NCBI GenBank assembly: GCA_051294375.1
Contig: JBJCIZ010000028.1
Span: 1,177,576-1,241,575, forward strand
From: Paraspadella gotoi
Taxonomy: Eukaryota; Chaetognatha
DNA: 64,000 nt
Reading direction: 5' to 3'
The notes beneath the pieces are model-generated. The model was not told the origin of the DNA, did not search any database, and saw only the letters and a program-made list of their open reading frames with translations. A program made the position numbers and the translations under genes. Position 1 is the first letter of the stretch. Each line of letters opens with the position of its first letter. This document shows positions 24,494 to 37,498 of the stretch, in pieces.

Positions 24494-27400
24494 TCACGCG
24501 TCTTTGGTCGTCGAAACCTCAAGGGAGAGGGAGTCATTCTTGAGCTGAGCCTCAGGAGAATTAAAGAGAGAGACAGAGTCATTTTTAAGCGTCGAGTGAG
24601 CTGAGAGGGAGGCGGAGTCACTCTCCGGCGCGAGGGAGAGAGAGTCATTCTCATGCGCCATGGAGAGAGAGTCGGTTTTAGGGACAACGGAGGGCGAATC
24701 GTTTTGGGAGGCGACGAAGAGCGAGTCGTTTTGAGGAACGATAGAGAGCGAGTCATTCTCCCTCGCTGAGGGAAAGTCACGTTTGAGTGTAACAGAGTCA
24801 GACGCTGAGAAAATGGAGTCACTTTTGGGTCCAAAGGAGATGGAGTCATTTTGTGTCGTCAAGTCTACGGGAGAATCAGAGATAGACTGGCTTTTCACAG
24901 TTGTATTGGTCGAGAGAGAGATAGAGTCACCCGTCGACGGGAGAGAGAGAGAGACATTTCCCGACGCTAAAGGAGTCAAATCTATGGGACCAGAGTCGCT
25001 TAAGCTCTTGAACGCCTTTGGCTCACTGAGTATTCTCGAATAAACGGGCGAGGCGGGTTCGTCTTTGACAAGGGCGAAATCGTCGCTGGACGAGCGTTCG
25101 TCTCTTTTATCCACCAGGGACGATCGCACTTCTTCTCTTGGCTCCGCAGACGACGATCGCCCTTCTTTAGGATTCACAGATGATGATCGCCCTTCCTCTT
25201 TGGGGTTCACAGATGATGATCGCCCTTCTTCTTTAGTGTTCACAGATAATGATCGCCCTTCTTTGGGGTTCGCCGCTGATGATCGCCGTTCCACCGTCCT
25301 TATGTTTTCCTCTTTTAAAATAAAACTCGAGTTTTCTGATTTAATCAAGTTTTTCGATTCTTCTCTAGATTCTTTCTTCGATTCTTCTTCCTTCAATTGA
25401 TGGACACTCGATTTTGAGTTTTCGTCGTCGTCGTCGTCGTCAACCTCCATCGGTTCGTCCGGCTTCGGTTCTTCCCCATTCGCCACTCGTCCGTCCCTTT
25501 CGTCTCCAACGGCGACTGCGACTCCGTCAGGAGATTCGTCCTTTGTTTGAATTTCTGTCGTCGGCGATTTCTCGTCGGCGCTAATCTCAGTTTTCAACGA
25601 TGCATCAATGGCTTTGGTTGTTAACAACGGAGCATCATCCGTCATTTGTAAGTTTGACGATTCCTCCATTGCATTTATTTCAGTTTTTGAGGACGACGCA
25701 TCGTTTAATTCAGTCGATGATGAACTTTTCTCTCTTATTTCTAATTTCGACAATTTTTCCACTCGAGCTATTTCCATATTCAAAGAAGAGTCGACGTTTA
25801 TCTCTGACGACGCAATTTCGTCCTTTGGTTTGAACGATTCGTTGTCTCCAGCAAATTCCCCTTCGACTGACGCGTCGTCTCCAGTATCGTCTTCCCCAGC
25901 ACCAGCATCCTCCATCGCGGCGTCGACGATGGATTCCGAGTCGGCGATTTCACCAGCCTCGCTTCCTTTGGCGTCGCCGTTGGAGGAAGAGAGGATCGTG
26001 CAGGCGGGCGAGGGACAGGCGGGCGAGGGACAGGCGGGCGAGGCGGCCTGCCTCTCTCTTGCCTCCAAATCCATTGGATCGACGGAGAGCAGATCGACGA
26101 AGCTGTGCGGACGACGCGAAGGCGCCGACAAGCAGTCAAGGTTCGTGGCGAAGGCGTCGTCGGGCATCGCGCAGCAGAGTGTCTCGTCGCCGGCCTGAAC
26201 CGGCGTCGCTGAAGACGGCGACGCCATCGGCGCCAACTCTTGTCCGAAGGGATCGACGAGGTCATCGGCGAAGGTGGGTCGATTCTGCCGGAGAAGAGAA
26301 TCTCGCTCCATCGTTTCGTCCAAATCTCGATCTTCGAATCGAGGATCGAGAAATCGATTGGGCGTGTAGACTGATCGATCTTCGTCGTCGAAGGAGGAGG
26401 CGCCGTAAGGATCATCGCGATTGGAGGAGGGGAAGCCTTGATTGGACGAATCAGGATCGTAGATAGAGTCATCTGCTCCGCAACCGCCGCCGCCGCCGCC
26501 GTAGGGCGCAAACCCCGCCCCGTCCTCCACCGCCCGAGCGAAGGAGGCCTCGTTAAAGTCAGGCGGATCCAGTTCGGAGAATTCGAAGGCGTATTGGCGG
26601 CAAGAATCGTAGAGCTGATGGACGTTTTGCACGTGACCGCGGAAGGAAGTCATGTAGCGCGTCGTGTAATCGTTGCAGATTGTACAGCGATAGCGAATCT
26701 GCCTGTGAATGGCGTTGATGTGGATGCGAATCGTGTCGGCGCGAGGAGAGACCGTCTCGCAGGCCGAACATTTGTACATCCTCTCTCCGCCGATGGAGAC
26801 AACCAAAACGCGGAATGAATCTTCGAGTCTCGCGCCTGAGCGGAACGCCGTCTCTCCATTGGCGAGTTCCGTCAGCGGCGCGGGCGGCGTCTGATGGTGG
26901 AAGGGTCGGTGGTGATGGTGGTGCCCGTTGGACGCCGACCGCTTTCGTCCGCGCAGGGATTTGAAGTTGTGAGCGAACTTTTCGTGGCGCCGAAGATTCG
27001 AGTTGTATTTCGTGTTGAATTCGCAAAGGTTGCACTGGAGGAGACCGTTGACGATCGTGTACGACTTGTGGGGAGATTTTCTTTTCGAAGGAGACGGGAA
27101 AGATGCTGGCGGGGTCCGCGGCGGCGTCCGCGGTGGCAGCGGCTGCGGCCGCGGCTTTAAAACGCGTCCGTGAGGATCAGATTCGATCTTCTTCTTCTTT
27201 GGGAGCCCGTTTTTGTATCTCGCCAATCGTCGGGAGTTTTCCTCCTCGAATTCTGAGTCGGACAGAGAGACGACGGTGACGAGGCCTCGACCCATGCAGT
27301 CCACCATCGTCAGCCTGGTAGAAAGAGTATCTTAATCTCATTTGCATATTGTGGTAATGAACTTTTATGTTTGAGCAGTTACATATATATACTTAAGGGA

Positions 27401-28641
27401 GTGGTCTTTTCATACAATTGAAACATTCTTTGAAACAATATACCACTTCATTGATAGGGAAGCCAGGTACTCTGGGAGTGAATAAACGAGACTGTGAGAG
27501 AATCTTGATTGAAAGCTTGCAGGGACCTGCAATGTTATTATCTTGTAAGAGTGATGGAGGCCTTAAACCACAAAAGCCTGTCCAAAGTCGTATATCAATT
27601 TTGTTTCTTTTTTTTGGGGCTCAGTTTTTAGCGTGAGGTATGAAATATATTAAATAATTGAATATACTCTGATCTTTGAATATATCTCATTTTCTAAAAG
27701 AATTTGTAAATTTTTTAAAGAGGAAGCCTCCCAGTAAGATTAGATGATCGCACAATTTATTACTAGCAATCAAATAGTAGCTACAAGGCATAAGTTTCTC
27801 ACTCAAGCATTTAAATGAAAAAAAGAGTTTAAAATATAAATTTGTTATAGCAAGGCCAGACAATATTCCATATCCCAAGATACCTCATCTTATGCTTTTC
27901 CTTCATGTGCTTGAGAATATCGGGTCTCCACTTGACGCGGACCTTACACGAGCCGATTGTGCATTGGAAGCGCTTCTTAAGGTGTTCGCCGTCGATGTGC
28001 TCTTGCATGGCCCGGTTCTTGGTGAACTCCTTATCGCAGAACCGGCAGTGGAGGATGCCGGAGTAATTGGCACCGGCGCCTCCTTCGCCGTGTTTGCGCA
28101 CGCGGTGGACGAGGAGGCCGCGTACAGTGTCGAAGTCTTTGCCGCAATCCACGCAGGAGAGATCGTCCTCTGCGGCGTCGGCGGCGCGAGTGGCGCGGGC
28201 GAAGTTGGGATCGCTGTCGTCGTCGTCGTCTTCCACTTCCTCCTCTGAGTCGTCGTCGTCGTCGTCATCATCCTTTGTTTTCGTTTCGTCGAGAAGAGAT
28301 AACATTTTCTCCACGTGTTTCTCTTTCGTCAAAACGACTTTCACATCTTTGTCGATGACGTCGTCGTCTTCGTCGTCGTAATCGTCGTCGTTTTCGTCGT
28401 CGTCGTCTTCGTCGCCGTTGACGCTAGGATCGCCGTTGACGGAGGCGTCGACGAGTCGAGTCTTTTCTTCTATGATTTGAACCTCGTCGTCGTCGTCGTC
28501 GTCTTCCTTCGCTCGCCATTGCGTCCGCGCCACCACGGCGCCAACTGCAGCGCCGACAGCGCCGACTTCAGCTCCGCCAGAGTTCGTTTCCTCATCGTCG
28601 TCGTCGTCGTCGTCGTCGCTCTTCCGCTTTGTCGAGCGCAT
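24494..28641 (-). CDS. C2H2 zinc-finger protein with CtBP-type motifs
   Basis: Probable nuclear DNA-binding repressor; family member not recognised. Two exons, 28641-27884 and 27314-24494, give 1192 residues. After MRSTKRKS comes an Asp run and long acidic tracts. Exon 1 has three fingers: CVDCGKDFDTVRGLLVHRVRKH, CRFCDKEFTKNRAMQEH and CTIGSCKVRVKWRPDILKH (about residues 159-250). Exon 2 adds three: CNLCEFNTKYNSNLRRH, CSACETVSPRADTIRIH and CTICNDYTTRYMTSFRGH (about 344-480). The remaining ~700 residues are Ser/Asp/Glu-rich. They include a GRSSSVNPKEE triplication, PACPS repeats, PIDLT (about 1028) and PVDLT (about 1069), which fit the PxDLS/T CtBP-binding consensus, and a C-terminal NDSLS repeat series. 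The intron holds an interspersed repeat. Confidence 0.8.
27338..27600 (+). repeat. Interspersed repeat R1, copy A
   Basis: Copy of a repeat family also found at 44860-45140 (reverse) and 40550-40720 (diverged). It starts with the dispersed motif CTCATTTGCATATTGTGGTAAT and includes GGGAGTGGTCTTTTCATAC, CCACTTCATTGATAGGGAAG and GATGGAGGCCTTAAACCAC. It lies in intron 1 of the zinc-finger gene. No coding capacity; class unknown. Confidence 0.85.
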
Positions 28642-29143
28642 CGTTCGGCAAAGAAAGCTTGGGACTAAATAATAATAAAAAACAAAACAATTATATATTA
28701 TAGTAACAAAAAACAAGTAAATAACGCAAATAATAACAAAAGGGATGGTAAACGAAGAAAAAACCCGACTCATAAAATAAAAACTAAAATCACCAAATGT
28801 CGAGTGCACCTTTGATAAATTCTTAATTTTCATCATTGGTTTTACAATCATTTTTTTTTTTAGTTAGAAGAGTTTGAAATTGGTAAAAGATCACAGATTG
28901 CGCTAATTAATTAAAAATCACAGTCTTTATATCGTAGGAATGAAAAGTTCGTCACATCGAAACTCACCGAAGATAAATCACTGATCAAGAATCATTCGAG
29001 TGGAAATCACAGAATTAAATCCCGATTTAACCGATTGAACCAAATCGTCCAGTTTTTCCAGGTCAGTCTCGGTCTCTATCATGACTCACGACTCACGAGT
29101 CATAGTCAGAAGAAATGATGACTCATAAATCTCCAACAAACTT
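28642..29143. other. Zinc-finger gene 5' flank with AP-1-like sites
   Basis: Spacer between the zinc-finger ATG and the LRMDA stop. It contains TGACTCA at 29082-29088 and 29119-29125, with related ACTCA/GAGTCA half sites between them. Confidence 0.5.
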
Positions 29144-31137
29144 TCAGAGCGTGTTGTTCCCGATAAACCTGTTCCCCTCTGACTGTTTCCCGAAGTAGAC
29201 GTATCGACATTTTCCGTAGGCTTCTTTCGTATCTTTGGCCGCCTCCGCTCCGCCTTCGCTCGGCGGCAGCGGCGAAAAGGGATTCTCGCCGCCGCCGCCG
29301 CCGCTTTTCCTGCCGCGTCGCAGCAGCATCGAGGAAGTGGCGGCCATTGACGAGAGTGTCGAAGCCGACGACGACGACGACGAGGGATTCGACTGAAGTT
29401 CCTCCAAATCTTTCTCTTCGATTTTCACCGTGGAAAGGAATTGACCGCGGCGGAGCGCCTCTTGTCGCTCGGAGGCTGGAGGAAGGCGGGGAGGGAGACG
29501 AGGGAGAAGGGAGGAGAGGGAGAAGGGAGAGGAGAGGCGGGGGATGGAGACGAGGGACAAAAAGGAGAAGAGAGAGAAAGAGAGGAGGGGAAAGAAGAAA
29601 ATTTAGGAAAGGGTCTCTTGTTATGGGGGAATGACGATGATTTAATGCTAGTGTGGCGGAATTACAATTGGAAGCAATTAGTTTTAAATGATACTAAATG
29701 TCTAATCAATCATTATCATCAAATTCTACACTAATGACTAGAGTGAATTAGTAATAAGAGAGCACGAATAGATTTCGTGATAACGTTGACGTTCAATCGT
29801 CGGTGATAATTAAATGCCAACACGACAATATGCAAATGAGATTGATGAGCTCAATCTCATTTTCGGTCGAATTAAAATTTTTCGTTGTAATCTCATAACA
29901 AACAAATACGTAATTGTCTGATTTGAAGCGAGAGAACAAAACCCAGAACGGAAACCAACCAGAAACCGGCGTAAAGTCCAAAAAGTTGAGTCCCGGCAAT
30001 TTGTGCACAACCAAATATCTGTATCGTTGATAATCGTCCATCTCTTCGTCCTCATCATCCAACAAATTCAAACTCGGGCAGCACTGATTCCCTACGAGAC
30101 TCAAAAAGGTCAGCGAGGGAAACTTCCACCTGCACATGCTGACCACTCGGTCCAGGTCGACCAGGCGGTTCTTGTTCAGGCTCAGCGTCGCCAGGCGAGT
30201 CAGGTTGGGAAAGACGACGTCGTCGTCGAGGCTGTTGTTGTCGAGGACGAGCTCTTCCAAGGCGAAGAAGGCGTCGAGGCCTTTGACGTTGACGAGAGAG
30301 TTGAAGGAGAGGTCGAGCTTCTTGACGATCGGAGCGAAGCGAGAGAGAAAAGGAGGAACGAGGACGAGATCGCGAGAGGCGAAGGAGAGGAAACCGGAGG
30401 AGAAGAAGATGGAGGAGGAATCGTCGGGAGGAAGGGAGGAGGAGGAAGAGGAGGAGGCCTCCTCCGCCACTTCGAGGGATTCGGTGAAACAAGAGACGTC
30501 GTCGGTGGAGGGAGGGAGAGGAGAAGTTGTTGTTGTTGTTGTAGAAGAGGATGCCGGCGCTGAAGAGAAGGAAAAGATTAATTATTAACTCGTTTTCTAA
30601 CAGAGGGATATCTCTGTTGTGATTTCATTTCAGACAATTCACAAATTAATCTGCTACAGTTTTATGGTTTAAGTGGTTTTTTATTCGTTAATAAGTAAAA
30701 ATGTCGAACTTTGGCAGTTAGACTATCTGTTCTAAACCTCGTATTAATGGCTCAGCGGGTTAAATCATCACGTCTCAACCGTGAGTCCCGGGTTCAATAT
30801 CCGTGACATCACAGGTAAGCCATATTTTTAATTATTTAAACATTCATTGTTAGAAAATAATAGCAGGTCACTTTAATTTCAAGCATATAAAAATTACTAA
30901 GAGGTAATCACAAAACGACAATATGCAAATAAGATTAAGAGCGAAACAAACACCAATAAGTACAACCCAACGTTTCTTCGTGATTACCTATTTATGTTTT
31001 TTCTCGATTCTAGTTTCCTTCACTGTTTCGTTTTAATTTTTTGTTTTGTTACTTACGTTCGAAAACATGTTCCAAAGGCTTGGACTCGACGGCGTAGGTC
31101 ACACCGCGGTTTCTATGGTAATTCCCTTCCGGTTCCA
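29144..31137 (-). CDS. LRMDA: LRMDA (C10orf11) leucine-rich repeat protein, 5' end uncertain
   Basis: Leucine-rich melanocyte differentiation-associated family, cytosolic; the vertebrate gene is linked to pigment-cell differentiation. Exons: 31137-31057, 30559-29960, 29475-29144. The middle exon has LRRs (VKKLDLSFNSLVNVKGL, LEELVLDNNSL, LATLSLNKNRLVDLD, LTFLSLVGNQCCP), then the LRR cap DYQRYRYLVVHKLPGLNFLD. The last exon starts SERQEALRRG and ends GKCRYVYFGKQSEGNRFI, nearly as in vertebrate LRMDA. A Ser/Thr-rich segment before the LRRs is extra. The 31137 exon begins in phase 1, so a 5' exon is missing. A candidate is ATG at 31493 to 31481 (MENL plus one base), which has the right phase but a weak donor. 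Confidence 0.85.
30735..30830 (+). repeat. tRNA-derived SINE-like head
   Basis: Has A-box-like TGGCTCAGCGGGTTAAA and B-box-like CCGGGTTCAATATCCG at tRNA-like spacing, but no convincing acceptor stem. Within LRMDA intron sequence. Probably a SINE fragment rather than a functional tRNA. Confidence 0.6.
30901..30990. repeat. Short fold-back element with octamer motif
   Basis: Arms GGTAATCACAAAACG and, reversed, GGTAATCACGAAGAAACG bound a ~90-bp segment. Inside is CAATATGCAAATAAGATTA, a copy of the dispersed 24-bp motif. Confidence 0.6.
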
Positions 31138-31972
31138 CTAGAAATAATCAACGATGAAATACAATGTATATATAAACTTCGATGATCATAATAATTACCA
31201 TTAAAAGCTCAACAACTACGTCAACAGCAGAATAACTTTAAATAAGTCTAAAACGACTCTTAACATGACATTAAAATAAAATAACATTTCATGACTGAAA
31301 CTTTTTTTCCTGTCAAAAAGGAAAGAAGAGAAATTCCGGGTGCAAGTAGGAATACAATATAAAAAAAAATGAACTAAAGCATCGGGAAAAAAAGGAATAA
31401 AAAGTTTGTGAAAATAAACTGCATGTTGCATTGATAGCACTGTTACGCTGCATGGTGACAGCGTTGCATTGATAGTCTACTCAGGTTCTCCATTTTTGGC
31501 CGAAATTATTTAAAACAAAAATAAAACACTAATAATTTAGTTTTCATAATTCCGAACGAAGAATAAAATGAAGAAAATAAGATGAGGCAACAAGAAATGA
31601 AACCAAATAAAATTATAAAACGAAAAACTTCATCAATGAAGGAATGATAAAAAAATGATTTGTGGTCCTCAACGAAATCTAGGATGGAGATAAAATCTAT
31701 GACAATCTATGATAAAAGTTTATAACAATAATTCGAAATAAAGTAAGTTTATTTTTGGAATCCGCGGCGTAAGAGAAGATTCCGAGATATCGTGCAGGGT
31801 TCTACTTCTGATCGTTAAAATTGCGGAAGAAATATATTTTTGTTCTTTAGCTGTTATTTTTTTTGGACTAGAGTTTTCTTTGTCCTTCGATTGGCTATGG
31901 CCAATTGGCTAATTCTAGCTACGTTTTGTTTTGTTTTGTTTACTGTTTCTTTTTTATTTTGTTAGTTTATGT
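31138..31972. other. LRMDA 5' flank / coiled-coil gene 3' flank
   Basis: AT-rich. Holds the candidate LRMDA first exon (31493-31481). Nothing else recognised. Confidence 0.4.
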
Positions 31973-32809
31973 TTACTCTTCGTCGTCATCGTAAACCAAA
32001 CTACTGACTTCTCCCTGCAATTCTCGAATTGCGGCCAACATGTCTTCAGCTGAGTAGGGAGACGGGGCATGGACGACGGGCCGGTGGATGTGTGAGTCCA
32101 TCTCCGTCAAATTGGGCTCTATATTGGGCGCCAAATTGAGCTCTAGATTGGGCTCTAATGGCGCCTGATTAAGAGCCAGGATGGGCGCCATATTGAGCGA
32201 CATCTCGTGCGCCCCATTGTGTTTTGGCGCCAAATTGGCCCCAAAATTTTTCTCCATTTCGGATCGAGCGTTCGAATTCCGTTTTCTTTCAGGATCGCCG
32301 CCGCCGCCGCCGCCTCTCCCTCTCTCACCACCCCCTACCCCCAATTGGGTCAAGGAGTGCAGCTGCCTATAGAGGTCTCGATGACGTGGATTCCCCCTGG
32401 TGGCGTTGAGGAGAGGCTCGAGGATTCCCCGTTGATCGATCGCGTCGAGAATAAACTTCTGTTCGATCTGAAGCGTCTCGATCTTTTCCTTCATCTTCGA
32501 GTTGTGCATCGATTGAGATTGTTCCAATTCTCGCATGACGTCGCGGGCCGTTTGACGATCCAACGTCAACTCGTTCTGCACTTGTTGAAGATTCACGCGC
32601 GTCTTGGTCAGTTCCTGCTCCGCCGCGTCAAGGCTGCGCTGCAGCCGCGTCTTCTCCGCCTCGTAGCGGCGGCGCAGCTCCTCGGCACGGGCCTCGAGTT
32701 CCTTTGCGTTGTTGGCCTCTTTGGCTTCTAGGGTTTTTTCCAAATTAAGGATGCGGACCTGAAGAAAATGGAACAAAAAGATAGAATCTATATTTAGCTA
32801 TATTTACCG

Positions 32810-32864
<55 letters not shown>

Positions 32865-35800
32865 TTAATTATAAAACAAACCTTATACTCTTGGATCTCT
32901 CCATCCTTGACCTCCTCCACCCTCTTCGCTTCCGCCACGGTCTCCCGCAACGTCTCCTCCATATATTCCAGCCTCGTCTGTGTCGTCTCCGCCTTCACCT
33001 CCAACGCCTCCTTCAACGCCTCCAACCTCTCGTTCTTCTTCATCCACTCTTCCAACATCTCCGCGTCCGTCTTTAACTTCTGCGCCAGGGTTTCTCTCTC
33101 CTTGTGGGCGCGCTTCAACTCCGTCTTCAGAGCCTCGATCTCCGCCACGAGGGAATCTCGGCGCCACTCGTCAGCCTGACGCCGCGTCTCCGCCGAAGCG
33201 ACGGCGCCGTTCCTTGTCAAGAGGTTGCGCACGATGGCCAGGCGTTGGTCTTCGAATCCGAGACGCTTCTCGAAGTCTTGGAGTCTGAGATTGGCGTCGG
33301 CGAGAGGTTTGGCGAAGGAAGAGTAAAGGTCGTCGACGGAAGAACCGATTTTCTCGACGAAAGGAATGAGAGAAGAATCCAAAGTGGAGGAGGATGAGGA
33401 AGAGGAAGAAGAGGAGGAAGAGGAGGAGTCATCGGACCTCGCCCTCGCCAATTGCGATTCCAACCGCGAAACTTCTAGTTCCTTCAGATTCAACTGAAGC
33501 AAAAGTTGATGAACTTTTTCTTTCCACTTTTTAGATTTGGAAGCGGCGTCGGTGGCGGCGTCGTCGGTGGCGCCCCCGGCGCTAGCGGCGTCGTCTGCCG
33601 CCATTTTGAGCATATTCGTCAAAGACGCGACTTTGGCCGTTTGTTCGTTGAGAAGATTTTTCAGTCGCTCCGTCTCTCTCTCCTTCTCTCTTTCTTTCTC
33701 TCTCTCCATCTCTTTTTCACGGTCCTTCCCATCGTCGGCGGGCGTCAACGCGGCCGCCGTCTCCGCAGCACCCGGATGTAACTTTTTCAGTAGGGATTTG
33801 AGCCTCGCGATACACTTGTCTCTCTCACGGATTTCCACGTCTTTCACTCTTGCTATTTCCACAAGTTTGTTGTAATCTTCTTTGAGCGAAAGGTATTTAA
33901 CGGAGTCCGTCGCCGCGACGCCGGTCTTATCGGCGGCGTCGAACGGCACCGTCTGCGCCTCCTTGTAGTCCGTCGCCGCGACGCCGATTTTATCGGCGGC
34001 GTCGAACGGCACCGTCTGCGCCTCCTTGTCCGCGACCGACTGAGTAGCAGTGACGGTTGCGGCAGCGTTGGCGTTAGCGTTGGCGTATGCGCGGGCGGCG
34101 GCCTCGTACATATCCTCCATCCGCTTGGCGATTTCTTTCTTCTCAATTTCCGATTGTTCTAATCGCTTGATGAGCTCCTGCTTGCAAGATTGCAACGCGC
34201 AGATGGCCTCCAGCTGCTGTTTCTTCTGTATTTTAAGATTTTCCAGTTTCTCCGCCATTCCCGCGATGACCGAGGGATAGTCGACGGGAGCTCGTGTCGA
34301 AGAGCTGCGTCGAGGAGATTCCGCGGCGTCAGGGGCCGTCTCAGCAGCGGCGGCAGCGTCGTCGGGACGCGGCGGCGTCGGCGGGGCCGAGGAGGAGGAA
34401 GAAGAGGAATGCGCAGGAAAATTAGTCAAAGCGGGTGGCGGCTGAGGAAGAACCCAAGGCTGACCGGCGGTCGGTTGAGCTTTCAAAAACATCGGCGCGG
34501 GTCTCGGGATGGCAACTGGGGGAAATGGAATCGGGACCGAAAATCGGCCACCCGGATGCGTTAGAAACGGTGCCAGCTGAGGCAGAAGCCCCGCCTGATG
34601 AGCTTGAATCAGCGCCGCTTGACGCAGAAAATTCGCCGGATGAGGAATTATTGGTGCCGGAATCGTTGCCGGAAATGATGCCGTCGGTGCCGGAATCGTT
34701 GCCGGAAATGAAGCCATCGGTGCCGGAATTGTTCCCGGAAATGGTCCAGTCGGTGCCGGAATCGTTGCCGGAAATTGTGCCGTCGGTGCCGGAATCGTTG
34801 CCGGAAATGATGCGGTGGTCGCCGGAATTGTTGCAACAATAGACGCAGTAGGCGCCGCAACCGCTTCGCAAACCATTGCAGTACCAACTGCTGAAGTTGA
34901 TGCTGAAATCGATGTGGGAATTGATTTACTCGGCGCTACAAGCGATGAGGTTGGCACTGCAAGCGTCCCTGGAATTGATACAAGCTCTCCAGGAACTGAT
35001 GGGGTCGGCACACCATGTGGCCCAGGAACTGAAGCGGTTGGTGGCCCTAGTGACCGAGGAAAGGAGGCGAAAGATGCAGGAATTGATGCAGGAATTTCTG
35101 CTGGTGAAAATTCCGATGAAGCAGGAATTGAAGCAGTCGGCCCAGCATGAGTCACTATCGGTGCTGCATGGGAGGCAGCCAACGCTGAAGGTGGTCCCAC
35201 AACCGACCCAGGATAGGCAGATGGCGCCGCATGGGCTGCAGTAAGAGACGTGGTTGGCCCCACATGGGCTGCAGTAAGAGATGTGGTTGGCCCCACATGG
35301 GCTGTAGTAAAAGATGTGGTTGGCCCCACATGGGCTGCGGTAAGAGATGTGACTGAACCCACATGGGAGGGGGCAAATGATCCCGTTTGTGCCTCAAATA
35401 ACCCAGGATAGGGCGCGACCGATTCCCCAAGCAATCCCGGAGCTGTATTCGGGCCTGGAAGAGATGCAGGAAGAGACCCGGGAAATGATGTGGACGTAGC
35501 ATTGGACGCGGTTATGGATGCAGTCGGCGCCCCGAGGGAACCAGGAAAAGAAGCGGTTGGCAATGCATGGGATCCAGGGAATGGTGCGTTCAGCGTTGCT
35601 TGAGACCCGGGAAATGATGCAGTTGGCATTACATGGGACCCAGTGAAGGATGGTGTTGGTGCCTCAAAGGCACCGTGAAATGATGCAGTTGGCGCTGCAT
35701 GGGACCCAGGAAATGATGCGACAGGCGTTAAATCGGACCCGGTTAATGATGCGGTGGCCACTGCATGGGACCCGGGAAATGATACAGTTGGTGCTGCATG

Positions 35801-36604
35801 AGACCCAGGAAACTGTGCAGTTGGCCCTGCATGGGAACCAGGAAATTGTGCGATAGGCGCTGCATGAGTCCCTGGAAATGATGCGATAGGCGCTGCATTG
35901 GACCCGGCTAATGATGCAGTTGGTGCTGCATGGGACCCAAGAAATTGTGCGGTTGGCGCTGCATGAGACCCTGGAAATGATGCAATAGGTGGTGCATCAG
36001 ACCCGGTAAATGATGCAGTTAGTGCTGCATGAGACCCAGGAAATTGTGAGGTTGGCGCTGCATGAGACCCTGGAAATGATGCGATAGGCGCTCCATCGGA
36101 CCCGGCAAATGATGCAGTTGGTGCTGAAGGGGACCCAAGAAATTGTGCGGTTGGCGCTGCATGAGACCCTGGAAATGATGCGATAGGCGCTGCCTCGGAC
36201 CCGGCTAATGATGCAGTTGGTGCTGCATGCGACCCAGGAAATTGTGAGGTTGGCGCTGCATGGGACCCGGTTAATAATTCGTTTTGCGTTGAAGGATTCG
36301 TGGAGGCAGAGTCGGAATATCTCGAAGAATTCAAGGCAGAATTTTTTGATAAGGTGGAAACGTAACTTCTCGTGGAAGCAGAGGCAGCATTTCTCGGAAA
36401 TGCCGGAGAAAAACGCCGATATCGTTCGTCGTTGGAATCGTCGTTGTTGTAGTTGCCGGTGACACGAGGCCGAGATCGAGGCGTCGACGACGTCTCAAAA
36501 GCCGACGGCGGAAGCAGAGATCCCGGTGGCAGAGGAGGCGGAGTCGACCGAGACCTCGGCTCTGGAAAATCGTCGGGAGTTTTTAATCGAGTGCGAGACG
36601 CCAT
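31973..36604 (-). CDS. Large protein with 11-residue repeats and coiled coil
   Basis: Not recognised. Two exons, 36604-32882 and 32758-31973, give 1502 residues in phase. Residues about 105-660 are tandem 11-residue units with consensus like PGSHAAPTASF, shifting to TAAHVGPTTSL and then PATIPAPTASF. Residues about 700-770 are Pro/Ala-rich. From about 777 to 1340 the sequence is heptad-like and charged (EKLENLKIQKKQQLEAICAL, KYLSLKEDYNKLVEIARV, EIEALKTELKRAHKERE, LEARAEELRRRYEAEKTRLQ), interrupted by a DPS-like Ser run. It ends ELQGEVSSLVYDDDEE. No signal peptide or membrane segment. The duplicated TDxKEAQTVPFDAADK block (about residues 858-900) is a second, 20-residue duplication. A scaffold or centrosome/Golgi role is possible but unsupported. 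Confidence 0.8.
32808..32866. repeat. (AAT)n microsatellite
   Basis: About 18 AAT units in the single intron of the coiled-coil gene, close to the exon 1 donor at 32881. Confidence 0.95.
34600..36295 (-). repeat. 33-bp coding minisatellite
   Basis: About 45-50 in-frame units of 33 bp in exon 1 of the coiled-coil gene, encoding 11-residue repeats. Indel-free in frame across about 1.7 kb. Confidence 0.9.
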
Positions 36605-37498
36605 AGCGGAGGCAAAGGGAAGGCGAAAGTTTCAAAAGTGGGCCAAGATTTAACTGCAATGATAGCGAATCTGTGTGGGCAAAAGGTAAAAACAATATAA
36701 CTTGATAAGAATAATACCTAATAAGAATAATTATGTAATATCCTAATTACTCGCGACAACGGAAAAAAATAAAAGCAAAAAAAAAATCAATAATTTTAAG
36801 ACGAAGATTGTACGAATTACATAAGTAAAGGATTAAGAAATACGAAGGCGAAAGAGAACGAACTCGAAAAAATGATCATGAAATTTGTTTTGAATCATTT
36901 TTTTATTGCTCATTGCTCAATGTTCATTCTGCTAAACGAATAAAATCTTTAAAGCTGTACTTAAACTTTTCTTTACATTTGGGTGTAAACCGGATTTGAC
37001 CGTCCTTTTGACTCACGATGACTCACGCGAAAAAAAAATAGACAAGAGTCAAAAGACAAATGTCAACTGACGAGAGGACAGTAAATGCACTGATTCAAAC
37101 GAAATCAAATATCCCTTGTACAATGTACATAGCTTTTTGAATTAATATAAAAAATCTAATTTGCATATTGCAGTAACATTTCTTTGTGTATTTTGACTTG
37201 CCAGAATGAGAAGCATTTCCCACTTTAATTTTTGTTTTGTTTGTTTTCCTTATAAATTTTGATGAGCATATAGCAAGAAAGTTCTAAAATAGTAAAATTA
37301 GTATAAAGCGATGAAATTCCTCTAAGTCTCTTCAAACAACTTTATATCGAGTCCGTCTTTTTATTTTACTAATAATCCCGAGAGGTGTTAAAAAATCCCC
37401 TCTTTCCCTCCACAAAACCAAAGACTAAAACAACACATGCTCAATTGCTCATTGCTCAGTTTCAAGTTGAGTTCCCTAACATTACATTACATTGTCCT
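36605..37498. other. Coiled-coil gene 5' flank / OGT 3' flank
   Basis: AT-rich. TGACTCA occurs at 37009-37015 and 37019-37025, about 410 bp upstream of the coiled-coil ATG. A copy of the dispersed motif, AATCTAATTTGCATATTGCA, lies near 37154. Minus-strand AATAAA around 37360 could serve OGT. Confidence 0.5.

Noticed and set aside
34435-34842. Plus-strand ORF rich in Pro/Glu/Ser
   Set aside because: It mirrors the 11-residue coding repeat of the minus-strand coiled-coil gene and has no start context or homologue.
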